Shown here: piece by piece, positions 44,379 through 53,460 of the stretch
Layout: each line of letters begins with the position of its first letter
How positions within the stretch are numbered: position 1 is the first letter of the stretch
Assembly: GCF_002204185.1 (NCBI RefSeq)
Contig: NZ_MXPU01000010.1
Span: 1 to 64,000, forward strand
Source of the DNA: Rhizobium esperanzae
GTDB lineage: Bacteria > Pseudomonadota > Alphaproteobacteria > Rhizobiales > Rhizobiaceae
Direction: 5' to 3'
Length of the DNA stretch: 64,000 bases
Position numbers and translations under genes: made by a program
The notes under the pieces: model-generated
Database searches by the model: none
Told to the model about the DNA's origin: nothing
Seen by the model: the letters and a program-made list of their open reading frames with translations, nothing else

Positions 44379-45284
44379 ATGTCGCAGACCGCTTCCACCC
44401 TCTCCGATGCCTCGCCTTCCAATCGTCTGGCCCTTGCGGCGCTCATTCTCGGCGGGGCGGCGATCGGCGGTTCGCCAATCTTCGTCCGGCTGTCCGAGAC
44501 CGGGCCGATGGCCACCGCCTTCTGGCGTGTGGCGCTGGCGCTGATCCCGATCTTCATCGTCTCGCTCGTGAAGAAGGATTCGGGGCCGAAGCCGCAAAGC
44601 CTTTCCGATTATGGCTTGCTGGCTCTTCCGGGCCTCATGCTGGCGCTCGACCTCGGCGCCTGGCATCTTTCGCTCACCATGACCTCGGTGGCCAACGCGA
44701 CGCTGCTTGCAAACCTCGCGCCTGTTTTCGTCACACTGATCGCCGTCCTGTTTTTTAAGGCGAGAACCAGCGGCGTTTTCCTGCTGGGGCTGGTCCTGGC
44801 ACTCGCCGGTGTCGTTACCCTGAAAGGCGGACCGGCAGGGCTCGGCAATGGCGGCTTGAGCGGCGACGGCACCGCGATGATCGCCGCCTTCTTCTATGCC
44901 TGCTATATCCTTGCGATCGGCAGGTTGCGCAGCCGGTTCGATACGATCCGCATCATGCTGTGGAGCACGGCAGCGGCTGCCGCCTGCATCTTCCCGATCG
45001 CCTTTTTCTTCGAAGGGCAGATGCTGCCGGCGACCCTCTATGGCTGGTCGATCCTCTTCGGCCTCGCCTTTGTCAGCCATGCCGGCGGGCAGGTGGCGAT
45101 CACCTATGCGCTGGCCTATCTGCCGCCCGCCTTTTCATCGCTGACGCTGCTGTTGCAGCCGGTCGTCGCCGCGATCCTCGCGTGGGCGCTGCTCGATGAG
45201 GCGATCGGGACGATGCAGGCGGTGGGCGCCAGCGTGGTGCTCGCCGGCATCATGGTTGCCCGAACGGCTCGCTCGTCGGCTTGA
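44379..45284 (+). CDS. EamA/DMT family transporter
   Basis: A 301-residue membrane protein with ten helices and two EamA repeats, first repeat starting LALAALILGGAAIGGSPIFV (about 17-36) and the second near GTAMIAAFFYACYILAIGRL. Such proteins export amino acids, nucleotides or other metabolites; the substrate is not predictable. The end SSLTLLLQPVVAAILAWALL is the usual final-repeat motif. Its 3' end overlaps that of the convergent VOC-hydrolase gene by 35 bases. Confidence 0.92.
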   Translation: MSQTASTLSDASPSNRLALAALILGGAAIGGSPIFVRLSETGPMATAFWRVALALIPIFIVSLVKKDSGPKPQSLSDYGLLALPGLMLALDLGAWHLSLTMTSVANATLLANLAPVFVTLIAVLFFKARTSGVFLLGLVLALAGVVTLKGGPAGLGNGGLSGDGTAMIAAFFYACYILAIGRLRSRFDTIRIMLWSTAAAAACIFPIAFFFEGQMLPATLYGWSILFGLAFVSHAGGQVAITYALAYLPPAFSSLTLLLQPVVAAILAWALLDEAIGTMQAVGASVVLAGIMVARTARSSA

Positions 45285-46869
45285 CCGCTTGCTGCTCCAG
45301 CGGCGGTGGATCATCCCCCATTCTCTGGAGCAGCCACTTCTGGATGATCGGCACATCGGCGTCGCCGAGATCGTGGCCGCCGGGGATGACGTCGGAATCG
45401 ACGGTGGCGCCCGAACTCTTCAGCCTGTCCTCCAGCTCGCTCGCATATTTGCCGTAGGCATCGGTCTTGCCGCTGATAACCAGCAGATCCGTGCCCTTCA
45501 GATCGGCATGCGGATAGTCGCTGAGCACAGGCATGGAGCGCAGCAGCACCGCCTTGTGAACGAGGTTCGGGTGCAGGTACAGCAGCGAGTTCAACAAGTT
45601 GGCCCCGTTGGAATAGCCGACATAGACGATCTTCTTGGGATCGAGGCCGTAGGATTTGACGGCGCCTTCGATGAAGGCCGCAAAGGCTTCGGCCTCCGTT
45701 TTGATGTCGTTCTGGTCGAAGGAGAAGGGGGTGATGCGCTTATACCAGCGCGGAAAACCCTCTTCCGTTGCACGGCCACGGACGCCGAGCAGGGTCGCGC
45801 GCGGCGCCGCCTTGTTGAGGAGCGGCATCAGCGTCGTCTCATTGCCGCCCGAGCCGTGCAGCAGCACGAAGACACTGCCGTCGGGATTGGGCGGCGTATA
45901 GAAGCGATGGACGAACGGCAGCTCACGGTAATTGATGCGCGGCTGGCCGGGCATTGAAAATTGCGGCAGAACCACCTTGAGGTCGTCGAGACTGGTGATC
46001 GCTCCCGGCGGCGCGAAGAGTTTGGTGCCGAGGGCCGCGTGCTCTTCGTCGACAGTCATGCCGGGCTTGTCGGTTGCAAGCTCCACCAGCGTTCCGCCGG
46101 GCTCGCGGGCATAGAGCGAGCGGAAATACTTGCGGTCGTGCATGTTGGTCGGCGATGCATCGGTCTTCTCCAGCGCCTCGGAAACTGAACGCAGCGCCTC
46201 CTCATCGGCGGCCCGGAATGCGACATGATCGACGGTGCCGGTTCCCGGCGCACCGGACCAGAAGCCGCGCGCATCGCGCACGTCGATGACATCGCCTGAT
46301 TGCGAAACCAGCCTGTCGATCGTGCCGCGGTTGGCCTGGAAGCGGTAGCCGAAATGGCGCTCGAGGAAGCTGCGGCTCTCGGCCGGCTTTTCCGTCAGCA
46401 TGGTTGCGCCGCGCACCCGCCGGACGGCATGCTCGACCGGGATCGAGGCGCCGTCCCAGATAGCGGGCGATGTGAGGTCCTTTGCGCCCGCGAGCTTGAG
46501 GATGATATTGTCGGGGTCTTTCAGCCTGAGGACAGGCTCGCCGAATTCATCCGCGGGTCCCTCCGAACGCAGGCCGAAGCTCATGGCGCGTGTCAGCCAA
46601 TAGCCGATGCTCGCCGGATCGATCGCCAGCGAAATTTCGCTGATCTGGCTGTAGCCCGCCCGGCCGGACGCGCCATCTTCCCAGACGAGGAAGCTGACGA
46701 GCGAACCCGGCGTGCCTGCCGAATCGCCGTAGAAGAGATGGAGTTGAGTCGTATCCTCGTAGCCGGCCGTCTGCTTGACGAGGCGCATGCCGAGAAAGCC
46801 GGCGTAAAAATCCACGTTCGCCTGCACCTTTCGGGTGATGGCCGTAACGTGATGTATGCCTGATACCAT
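45250..46869 (-). CDS. Fusion of VOC ring-cleaving dioxygenase and serine alpha/beta hydrolase
   Basis: A 539-residue protein with two halves. Residues 1 to about 290 are a two-module VOC dioxygenase of the MhqO/PcpA-like type: GIHHVTAITRKVQANVDFYA at the start, VDHVAFRAADEEALRSV at about 215 and GGTLVELATDKPG at about 255, giving the 2-His-1-Glu metal site. Residues about 330-539 are a carboxylesterase: FVLLHGSGGNETTLMPLL, the nucleophile Ser in VYVGYSNGANLLN, Asp in SGKTDAYG and His in IPGGHDLGDAD. In other bacteria these are separate genes (mhqO, mhqD) linked to quinone detoxification. The start at 46869 begins the VOC domain; the frame is open upstream. Confidence 0.88.
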   Translation of the reverse strand: MVSGIHHVTAITRKVQANVDFYAGFLGMRLVKQTAGYEDTTQLHLFYGDSAGTPGSLVSFLVWEDGASGRAGYSQISEISLAIDPASIGYWLTRAMSFGLRSEGPADEFGEPVLRLKDPDNIILKLAGAKDLTSPAIWDGASIPVEHAVRRVRGATMLTEKPAESRSFLERHFGYRFQANRGTIDRLVSQSGDVIDVRDARGFWSGAPGTGTVDHVAFRAADEEALRSVSEALEKTDASPTNMHDRKYFRSLYAREPGGTLVELATDKPGMTVDEEHAALGTKLFAPPGAITSLDDLKVVLPQFSMPGQPRINYRELPFVHRFYTPPNPDGSVFVLLHGSGGNETTLMPLLNKAAPRATLLGVRGRATEEGFPRWYKRITPFSFDQNDIKTEAEAFAAFIEGAVKSYGLDPKKIVYVGYSNGANLLNSLLYLHPNLVHKAVLLRSMPVLSDYPHADLKGTDLLVISGKTDAYGKYASELEDRLKSSGATVDSDVIPGGHDLGDADVPIIQKWLLQRMGDDPPPLEQQAVKPTSEPFGQP

Positions 46870-46950
46870 CGAGAGCAGTCCTGATTGAAGCGTCGTCAGG
46901 AGCGCGAGTATGAGAGCTGCGAAAGTCATACCGTTGCCAATGACCACCGC

Positions 46951-48546
46951 TTAGTTTTGTTCCGCACAAAGCGCAAGCGAATCGCCGCGCTGCAGCAGTT
47001 CCAAATGATCGACATCTTCGAGCGCCTCTTCCAGTTGCTGTAGGGTCGGCGGCTTGACCATATAGGCGCGCGCGCCGAGATTTCTGGCTCGCTGCATGTC
47101 GGTCTCATCGCTTGAGGTGCTGAGAATGCAGACGGGAATCCGTTTCAGACGGGCATCGGCCGACAGCGCGTTCAGCACCTCGAAACCGTCCATGATCGGC
47201 ATGTTGATGTCGAGCAGCATCAGGTCGATCTGCGGCACGTCGGCGATGCCGGCGCGCTCTTCGAGCAGCCGCATCGCCTCGCGCCCGTTGGTGGCGACAT
47301 GCAGGTTGAAGGTCACCTTCTCCCGCCGCATCAGCTTGATCTTCAGAATCTGGATGTCGGCGGGGCTGTCTTCAACCAGCAGCACTTCGGCAAGCCTGCC
47401 GGGACCTTCGGCCGGCTGCTCTGCCGGCTTCAGGCTGGGCGGAACGGCTGATGCGGCGGGCGGCGCGGGCCGTGCCTCGGCGAGCGGCATCTCGATGATG
47501 AAGGTGGCGCCGGGCCCCTTCTCCGGTTCGCACCAGATCGAGCCGCCATGCAACTGCGCGATGCGGCGGCAGATCGCAAGGCCAAGCCCGGTGCCCTCGA
47601 TGCCGCGGCCGACGAGCCGTTTGAACGGCTGGAAGATCAGCTCGCGGTGCTGGGGATCGATGCCCGGTCCGTTGTCACGTACCGTCAGGCGGCAGCTATC
47701 CCCTCGCGCTTCGCCCGAGATCTGCACCTCCGGAACCTTTTGATCGCAATAGCGGATGGCATTCGACACCAGGTTCTGCAGAAGCTGGGCGAGCAACGTC
47801 GCATCGCCCATCACCTCCGGCAGCGGCCCGCGGATGATGACGGCCCCGCGGCTCTCCATCTGCTGGCGCAGATTGTCTTCCACCTGGTTGAGCACATCGG
47901 ACAGCGAGACCGGCGTCAGCTGCGGCCCGCCATAGGCTTCGAGCTTGGTGAAGTTCGAGACCTTGACGATCAGGTCTTCCATATGGTCGGCGGCGCTCAA
48001 GACATAATCGAGCAGCTCGCGGTCTTCGGCCGGAAGCACTGCAGAGCCGTGCAGGATACGGCTGAAAGACTTGATCGTCCTCAGCGGCTCCTTCAGATCA
48101 TGCGCCATGGCGCGTGTGAAGATCTCAAGCGATTGCCGCTTCTGCTCCAGCTGGCCTTCCAGCATGCCATGCATGATAGCGTTCTGGATGCAGCGATGCA
48201 GCGTTTCGGGTGAAAGCGAATCCTTGGTGAGATAGTCGCGCGCGCCGCTCTTCATCACCTCGACGGCGACGGTTTCGCTGCCCTGGCCCGTTAGCATGAT
48301 GACATTGGCGGCGGGATCGTCCTCCAATATATCGGCAAGAACGCCGAGCCCGTCGCGCCCCGGTAGCGAATAGTCGAGCAGGATGCAGTTCGGCCGTTTC
48401 CGGCTGTTCAGTGCAAGGCCCTCTTCACCCGTCTCGGCCTCGAGGACGGTATAGGCCGTGCTGGAGACGCGGCCCAGGATGCGGCGATAGACCTCGCGGT
48501 CGTCGATGTTGTCGTCGATGATGAGAATGCAGCAGTCTTCCGCCAA
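46951..48546 (-). CDS. Hybrid sensor: receiver - histidine kinase - receiver
   Basis: A 531-residue soluble protein with three signalling domains. REC1 spans about 5-125 (ILIIDDNIDDREVYRR, phosphoacceptor Asp58 in CILLDYSLPGRDG). The kinase spans about 140-355 (H-box AMAHDLKEPLRT with His149, N box QNLVSNAIRYCD, G box VRDNGPGIDP and GTGLGLAICRRIA). REC2 spans about 387-515 (VLLVEDSPADIQIL, Asp446 in LMLLDINMPIMDG, Lys in YMVKPP). It has no sensor or membrane domain, so input probably reaches REC1 from another kinase. It is last in a three-gene operon with the PAS kinase and an Rcp1-like regulator. Confidence 0.92.
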   Translation of the reverse strand: MAEDCCILIIDDNIDDREVYRRILGRVSSTAYTVLEAETGEEGLALNSRKRPNCILLDYSLPGRDGLGVLADILEDDPAANVIMLTGQGSETVAVEVMKSGARDYLTKDSLSPETLHRCIQNAIMHGMLEGQLEQKRQSLEIFTRAMAHDLKEPLRTIKSFSRILHGSAVLPAEDRELLDYVLSAADHMEDLIVKVSNFTKLEAYGGPQLTPVSLSDVLNQVEDNLRQQMESRGAVIIRGPLPEVMGDATLLAQLLQNLVSNAIRYCDQKVPEVQISGEARGDSCRLTVRDNGPGIDPQHRELIFQPFKRLVGRGIEGTGLGLAICRRIAQLHGGSIWCEPEKGPGATFIIEMPLAEARPAPPAASAVPPSLKPAEQPAEGPGRLAEVLLVEDSPADIQILKIKLMRREKVTFNLHVATNGREAMRLLEERAGIADVPQIDLMLLDINMPIMDGFEVLNALSADARLKRIPVCILSTSSDETDMQRARNLGARAYMVKPPTLQQLEEALEDVDHLELLQRGDSLALCAEQN

Positions 48547-48550
48547 ACCG

Positions 48551-48976
48551 TCAGTCCTCGAGCGGCAGGATCGCGATTTCGAACCAGTATTCCTTCAGCC
48601 GCTGGATCGCGGCGAAGAGCCCGTCGAGATCGACCGGCTTCTGCACATAGGTGTTGGCGCCGAGCGCGTAGCAGCCTTCGATGTCGCGTTCGTCGTCTGA
48701 GGTCGTCAGGATCACCACCGGGATCTTCCGCCAGCCGTCGTTCGACTTGATCGCCTCCAGGGTCTTGCGGCCGTCGAGGCCAGGCATGTTGAGATCGAGC
48801 AGGATCAGCCCCGGTTTCGGCACCATTACGCCGAGCATGTCGAGCGCTTCCTGGCCCGAGGCCGCCCATCGGATCGAGTTGCGCAGATTGGTGCGCTTGA
48901 AGGCGCGCATCGTCGCTTCGAAATCGTCTTCACTGTCTTCGACGATCAAAATCGGTTGCGTGTCACGCTGCTGCAT
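48551..48976 (-). CDS. Single-domain response regulator (Rcp1-like)
   Basis: A 141-residue receiver of the Rcp1/CheY-like family seen beside cyanobacterial and proteobacterial phytochrome-type kinases. Phosphorylation residues are visible: ILIVEDSEDD (acid pair), LILLDLNMPGLDG (acceptor Asp), VILTTSDDERDI (Thr) and TYVQKPVD (Lys). No output domain. Its start overlaps the end of the upstream kinase gene by 14 bases, and it ends 4 bases before the hybrid kinase gene, so it likely shuttles phosphate between the two. Confidence 0.93.
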   Translation of the reverse strand: MQQRDTQPILIVEDSEDDFEATMRAFKRTNLRNSIRWAASGQEALDMLGVMVPKPGLILLDLNMPGLDGRKTLEAIKSNDGWRKIPVVILTTSDDERDIEGCYALGANTYVQKPVDLDGLFAAIQRLKEYWFEIAILPLED

Positions 48977-51107
48977 TCTGCCCCTCGCGCTTTCTTCCCA
49001 GGGTGAAATAGAACGTGGTGCCGACGCCGACTTCGGACTCCAGCCAGATATCGCCGTTGTGCCGCGCGATGATCTTGCGGACGAAGGTCAGGCCTGCTCC
49101 CGTCCCGTCGTCGGAATCCTGCGACTTTTCGAGCCGTTTGAAAATGCGGAAAATATCCTCATGGAATTCCTGGGGTATCCCCTTGCCGTTATCCCTAACG
49201 AAAAACACGTTGCGGGCAACCGTGCCGTCCTTGCCGACGAACCGTTCGAGATAGCCGACGGAAATCAGCGGCGTCGGCTTGTCGTTGTATTTGATCGCAT
49301 TGGTGATGAGATTGCGGAACACCTCGGTCAGCCGCGGCGCGTCGCAGACCACCTCCGGCAGCCTGCCGTCGGTGACGACCCTGGCATGCCGCTCTTCAAG
49401 AAGCAGCTCCATCGTCGCGACGACATCTTTGACGATCAGACCGATATCGGTGCGTTTGACTGCCAGCTGCTGCCGCCCGAGCCGGGAGAAGTAAAGCAGG
49501 TCGTTGACGAGCTTCTCCATCCGCTGGCTGAGACGCACGAGCCGGTTCAGCCGGCGCACGCCGTCCACGTCGAGCTTGTCCTCATAATCCTCGAGGAGGA
49601 AACGCGAGTGGTTGTGCAGGCCGCGCAGCGGCTCCTTCAGATCATGCGAGGCAATATAGGCGAATTCGTCTAGGTCATGGTTGCTGCGCTCGAGCTCCGC
49701 CGTATAGGCCTCGAGCTGGGCAAGCGTCGTTTTCATCCGTTCTTCCTGCCGCACGCGCTCGCTGATATCGCGTACGATGCCGACGAAGGTCTTGGTCTCG
49801 CCGCTGACAACAACGCTGATGGACACTTCGATCGGGAAGACGATGCCGTTCTTGCGCCGGCCGGAGACCATCCGCGTCGTGCCGATGATACGCTCCTCGC
49901 CGGTCTGCCGGTAGTGGGAGAGATAGCCGTCATGCTCGGAATGATAAGGCTCGGGCATCAGCATCTTGATGTTCCGGCCGATCGTTTCCTGCGGAGCGTA
50001 GCCGAACATGCTCTCGGCCGCCGGATTGAAACTCTTGATCGTTCCGCGCCCGTCGATGACGATGACGGCGTCGGGCGTGCTGCGCACCAGCGCGCCGAAA
50101 CGGATGCGTTCGGCTTCCAGATTGTGGTTGTTGCGCAGGAAATAGTAAACCAGGATCGCGATGAGCCAGAGCGTGGCGGCGGTGATCGTGCGGTTGGCGA
50201 TCTCCTGCCAGAACGACGCCTCGTCGTGCCTGACGGCGAAGAAGCCGAGCATCAGCAGCACGGTGCAGGTAAAGGCGAAGAACAGCGGCGCATTCCTGTT
50301 GCCGAACCAGAGGGCCGTCAGCACCAGCGGCACGTAGAGAATGCCGTTGGCAAGGCCGAGCGGCGTATAGAGATCGACGAGAAGGGCGGTAAAGCAGACC
50401 GCCGCCGGGATCCAGAGCGGGATCTGTGCACGGTTTGCCGGCTGCATCCACCAGGAGCGGGCAACAAGGCCGCAGCCGAAGACCACCATGCCGATCGCCG
50501 TATGCAGCGCCATCGCCGCATAAGGTCCCCAGCGATAGCCCTGTTCGGCATCGGTGACATAGCCGGCGAGCGCGATCATGCCGAGCGTGATGACGACGTA
50601 GCTCGTCAGCTCCTGCACCACCTGGCTCTTCGACGTTTCCAGGTGGAGGGAGAGCAGCAGCGAAAGGTTGGCGATCAGGAAGATCAGCGCCGTGTTGGGG
50701 CCCATGCCGCCGCCGATCTCAGCGATAAAGTCGGGCCGAACGAGCAGCTGCGAGATCAGCAGGTCGATATTGTGGAAATGCCGCCCGAACGTGGCGATTT
50801 CCACGAGCCGGGCGGCCGCGATCGCCGCCGCCAGCCCCGCCATGACCGTCGCCGCTATGCGAGAGCGGCGGCCGGCCAGCATTGAGGAGGCAAGCCCTAC
50901 GCCGGAAAGCACGAAGCCAAGCGCGGTGTTGAAGGCCATCGACGGAAAGCCGGGGATCAGCGAAATAACGATCGCGATCTGCAACAGCCAGCCGGCCAAG
51001 GTGCTGACACCGAGAAGCAACAGCAGGCAGCCGACCGCAATCGCGAAGGCACGGTAGCGCCATCGCCTCCGCTGGTCCTGCAGGTCCACGTTGCCCTTAT
51101 CCTGCAC
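48963..51107 (-). CDS. Membrane histidine kinase with FixL-like PAS domain
   Basis: A 714-residue sensor kinase. Residues about 18-325 form eight or more membrane helices (MASE-like). A PAS domain (about 340-450) resembles the heme PAS of FixL: MLMPEPYHSEHDGYLSHY with His392 at the heme-ligand position, and IIGTTRMVSGRRKNG with Arg412 at the place of FixL Arg220; FixL Arg206 is replaced by His398. HisKA follows with His488 in YIASHDLKEPLRG, then HATPase (NLITNAIKYND, RDNGKGIPQE, GTGAGLTFVRKI). The GTG at 51107 with GGGAGAGG upstream gives this length; a start at 51263 adds 52 basic residues. First in a three-gene operon. Confidence 0.9.
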   Translation of the reverse strand: MQDKGNVDLQDQRRRWRYRAFAIAVGCLLLLLGVSTLAGWLLQIAIVISLIPGFPSMAFNTALGFVLSGVGLASSMLAGRRSRIAATVMAGLAAAIAAARLVEIATFGRHFHNIDLLISQLLVRPDFIAEIGGGMGPNTALIFLIANLSLLLSLHLETSKSQVVQELTSYVVITLGMIALAGYVTDAEQGYRWGPYAAMALHTAIGMVVFGCGLVARSWWMQPANRAQIPLWIPAAVCFTALLVDLYTPLGLANGILYVPLVLTALWFGNRNAPLFFAFTCTVLLMLGFFAVRHDEASFWQEIANRTITAATLWLIAILVYYFLRNNHNLEAERIRFGALVRSTPDAVIVIDGRGTIKSFNPAAESMFGYAPQETIGRNIKMLMPEPYHSEHDGYLSHYRQTGEERIIGTTRMVSGRRKNGIVFPIEVSISVVVSGETKTFVGIVRDISERVRQEERMKTTLAQLEAYTAELERSNHDLDEFAYIASHDLKEPLRGLHNHSRFLLEDYEDKLDVDGVRRLNRLVRLSQRMEKLVNDLLYFSRLGRQQLAVKRTDIGLIVKDVVATMELLLEERHARVVTDGRLPEVVCDAPRLTEVFRNLITNAIKYNDKPTPLISVGYLERFVGKDGTVARNVFFVRDNGKGIPQEFHEDIFRIFKRLEKSQDSDDGTGAGLTFVRKIIARHNGDIWLESEVGVGTTFYFTLGRKREGQNAAA

Positions 51108-51301
51108 CCGTGTATCCTCTCCCGGTTCGCGCGGCCATTTTTTCCGAAATCGAGGAATACTCAATAGCCAGCGAACGCCGCCACCGCGCTTTTTCCGAAA
51201 TGATTTTTCGATCGAACAGATCGAATTTTGATGAAATCGCGATATCGTGACGTTGAAGGACAACGAGGTTCATTCGAACAATATCCAAATCACGGTGCCG
51301 G

Positions 51302-51679
51302 ATGCCTACGATAGTTTACGTCGACGACAGCAGGGATGATCTCTTTTATCTCGACTATATCCGCAAGAAGCAGCAGATAGAGGTCGATCTATTCTGTTTT
51401 TCGACGGCCGAGACGGCGCTGGAGGCGCTGAAGCAGCGCGTGGCGGAAGGCTGGGCTCCGCCGGAGCTGCTGGTCGCCGATCTCTACATGCCCCTCGACA
51501 GCGGCGTTGGCCTGGTAAGCAGCCTGCGCGGGGATGATCGTTTCAGAACCATGCGTCTCGCCATCTGCAGCGGATCGGATGCCGACGAGGATCGCGCGCG
51601 GGCGTTCGAAGCCGGTGCCGATCTTTACCTCGAGAAGCCGCTTGACCTCGCCGCGATCCTGCTCAATCTTGAAGTGTAG
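51302..51679 (+). CDS. Single-domain response regulator
   Basis: A 125-residue receiver with the full set of phosphorylation residues: VYVDDSRDDLF (acid pair), LLVADLYMPLDSG (acceptor Asp), LAICSGSDADE (Ser) and LYLEKPLD (Lys). It has no output domain. It is divergent from the membrane PAS kinase (194 bases between starts) and could be an additional partner of it. The ATG at 51302 is weakly preceded by a GGTGCCGG stretch, not a strong ribosome binding site. Confidence 0.88.
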   Translation: MPTIVYVDDSRDDLFYLDYIRKKQQIEVDLFCFSTAETALEALKQRVAEGWAPPELLVADLYMPLDSGVGLVSSLRGDDRFRTMRLAICSGSDADEDRARAFEAGADLYLEKPLDLAAILLNLEV

Positions 51680-52158
51680 GAAACGGCGGAAACCGAATGG
51701 TGCGTTTCCAGGCGTTCGTCCGGGCGAAGTGACAAACCGCAATTGACAAGGCCGGGTGTGCATTTCAAGATGCAACCGAAGCGAAAAGAACGGAACGAAT
51801 AATAAGCGCTGAGAGAACCGATTGACCCGTGTTCGCCGCCACGAACTTCCAGCCAACCCCTTAGCTGAATGGGCCTATCGGCTCTCTCGCGCTTACGTCT
51901 GGCACTGCCTTCTCGCATTCATGGATGTTGAACGCGCGAAGATTTACGATACCCAGGTAAGAACTACTGCCCCTCAGTATATCTGCCCGTGCATCACCTG
52001 TAGTTGAGGCATTTGATGATATCCGCCTTGTATACCGAAAGTCCCCGTTTCGATATCTCTCATCAACTGTCTCGCAATTTTTGTAGCTGTTCGCGTTTAA
52101 GACGTATATCCCAAGATTTGGGGATCGGGGCCATGGCGGGAGGAGAGGAAGAGTGGGA
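51680..52158. other. Gene-free stretch before the LuxR-type gene
   Basis: About 480 bases without a believable gene; frames on both strands are short or Arg-rich shadows. It contains TGCAT-N6-ATGCA near 51759 and an 18-base imperfect palindrome at 52108-52125 (listed separately), plus a strong ribosome binding site (GGAGGAGAGGAAGAG) right before 52159. The region is more AT-rich than its surroundings, as expected for a promoter zone. Confidence 0.5.
52108..52125. promoter_or_regulatory. 18-base imperfect palindrome upstream of luxR-type gene
   Basis: ATCCCAAGATTTGGGGAT, with five fully paired bases at each end and some pairing inside (14 of 18 positions symmetric). It ends 33 bases before the ATG of the LuxR-type gene. 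The size matches lux-box-like operators, although the sequence is not a known acyl-homoserine-lactone box. It may be a site for self-regulation. Confidence 0.4.
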
Positions 52159-52863
52159 ATGAACAATGCCGCGGCAACTCCTTTTCATGCCGGACCGGAG
52201 CTGAGCCGGGCGATCAACCGCACCGATTTTTTCCGTCTGCTGAAAGCGGCGGCGCAGCATTACCACTTCGATAATTTCGCGCTTGCCCGCATTTCCGAGG
52301 CTTCGACTCCGTTCGGCGAGCGCGATATCGTCATCACCAATGTCGCCGAGCGACGGATCGGCCTTTTCATTGCGACGTTGAGGGAGGCGCTCGGGACCGT
52401 TCGGGCAAAGAGCGCCCAGTTTTTGGCGACGCCCGTCCATGGCAGGAGCGCGCAGCCGGATACCTATCCCTCCGATCGGCATTTCAACGAGTTCCGCAGC
52501 GGCGTCTTCCTCTTCATTCCGCTGTTCACACCCGAAGGGCGGCGATATTGCCTCGTGCTGAGCGGTGAGCGTGAAGAGCCGGATCAGGGTGAGATCGCCG
52601 ACATGCTTCTGGATGCCATGCGCATTTTCGACAAGCTCTACGAGGAAATCCTGACGCCTGAGATGTCCGGGCGGTTGACCCAGCGCGAATCGGAAATCGT
52701 CAAATGGACCAGCGAAGGCAAGACCTCGGCCGAAATCGCCATCATTCTCGGTCTATCGGAACATACGGTCAATTCGCATATCACCGCGGCCGCGCGTAAG
52801 CTCGACGCCGTGAACCGCGTCCACATGGTGGCAATCGCCCTGAGGAATGGTTTGGTTTCGTGA
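52159..52863 (+). CDS. LuxR family transcriptional regulator
   Basis: A 234-residue regulator with a C-terminal LuxR helix-turn-helix (LTQRESEIVKWTSEGKTSAE, then GLSEHTVNSHITAAARKLDA, about 173-216). The N-terminal 150 residues have the general shape of an autoinducer-binding domain (DFFRLLKAAAQHYHFDNFAL), but the usual ligand-contacting Trp/Tyr/Asp set is not evident to me, so acyl-homoserine lactone binding is doubtful. The ATG at 52159 is preferred over a GTG two codons earlier. The stop touches the start of the following receiver gene. Confidence 0.85.
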   Translation: MNNAAATPFHAGPELSRAINRTDFFRLLKAAAQHYHFDNFALARISEASTPFGERDIVITNVAERRIGLFIATLREALGTVRAKSAQFLATPVHGRSAQPDTYPSDRHFNEFRSGVFLFIPLFTPEGRRYCLVLSGEREEPDQGEIADMLLDAMRIFDKLYEEILTPEMSGRLTQRESEIVKWTSEGKTSAEIAIILGLSEHTVNSHITAAARKLDAVNRVHMVAIALRNGLVS

Positions 52864-52892
52864 AAATTGGCTTCGGGACTGGGGAAAATGAA

Positions 52893-53330
52893 ATGATCAC
52901 CAAAACGGTCCGACAGAATGCCGTCAAGGTTCTCTTCGTCGACGACGAGTTCATCGAATTCCGCGCGCTCAAAAAGAAGATCGCCGATCTTTCCGAGCCG
53001 GCGGTCGAAGTCGAATATTCACCGTCGATCGGAGATGCATTGGAAAAAATCCGCGCAGCGCACTTCGATCTCATCCTGCTCGACAATCGCCTTCTGCCCA
53101 ATGCCGATTTCCGCGAGACGGTGCCGGAGTTGCGCGGTATCGGCTATACCGGCCCGATCGGCGTCGTCTCGGCCGACATATCGGGCGGCTATTTCCAGGA
53201 GTTCCCGGATTACGGTGTCGACTTCCGCATCGGCAAGGACGAAATCGACGTCCAGACGCTGCAGCACATCATCCGCGAATATGTGACCTACGATGTGCCG
53301 GATTTCTGGAAGGACGATTACAGCATTTGA
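52893..53330 (+). CDS. Response-regulator-like receiver protein
   Basis: About 145 residues with a receiver fold: KVLFVDDEFIEFRALKKKIA at the N terminus (acid pair), LILLDNRLLPNADF (acceptor Asp), IGVVSADISGGYF (Ser) and DFRIGKDEID (possible Lys). The sequence around the Asp and the C-terminal extension (YVTYDVPDFWKDDYSI) are atypical, so it may be an atypical receiver. A GTG at 52860 overlapping the luxR stop as GTGA is an alternative start; the ATG at 52893 has GGGGAAAA upstream. Probably co-transcribed with the LuxR-type gene. Confidence 0.8.
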   Translation: MITKTVRQNAVKVLFVDDEFIEFRALKKKIADLSEPAVEVEYSPSIGDALEKIRAAHFDLILLDNRLLPNADFRETVPELRGIGYTGPIGVVSADISGGYFQEFPDYGVDFRIGKDEIDVQTLQHIIREYVTYDVPDFWKDDYSI

Positions 53331-53460
53331 GCAGCGCAAAAACGGGCGCGGTTGGCGATAGCGGCATGCGCAAACAAGGACTTGAAGCACGTCCACTGGA
53401 TCTGAGATCGCGATGCGCTTCAACGACGGCAAACGAAGCTGAGCGATTGCAATACGTTGC

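Noticed and set aside
52159..52863. Calling the LuxR-type gene a quorum-sensing receptor
   Set aside because: The helix-turn-helix is clear, but the usual acyl-homoserine-lactone contact residues are not evident and no luxI-type gene is in the window.
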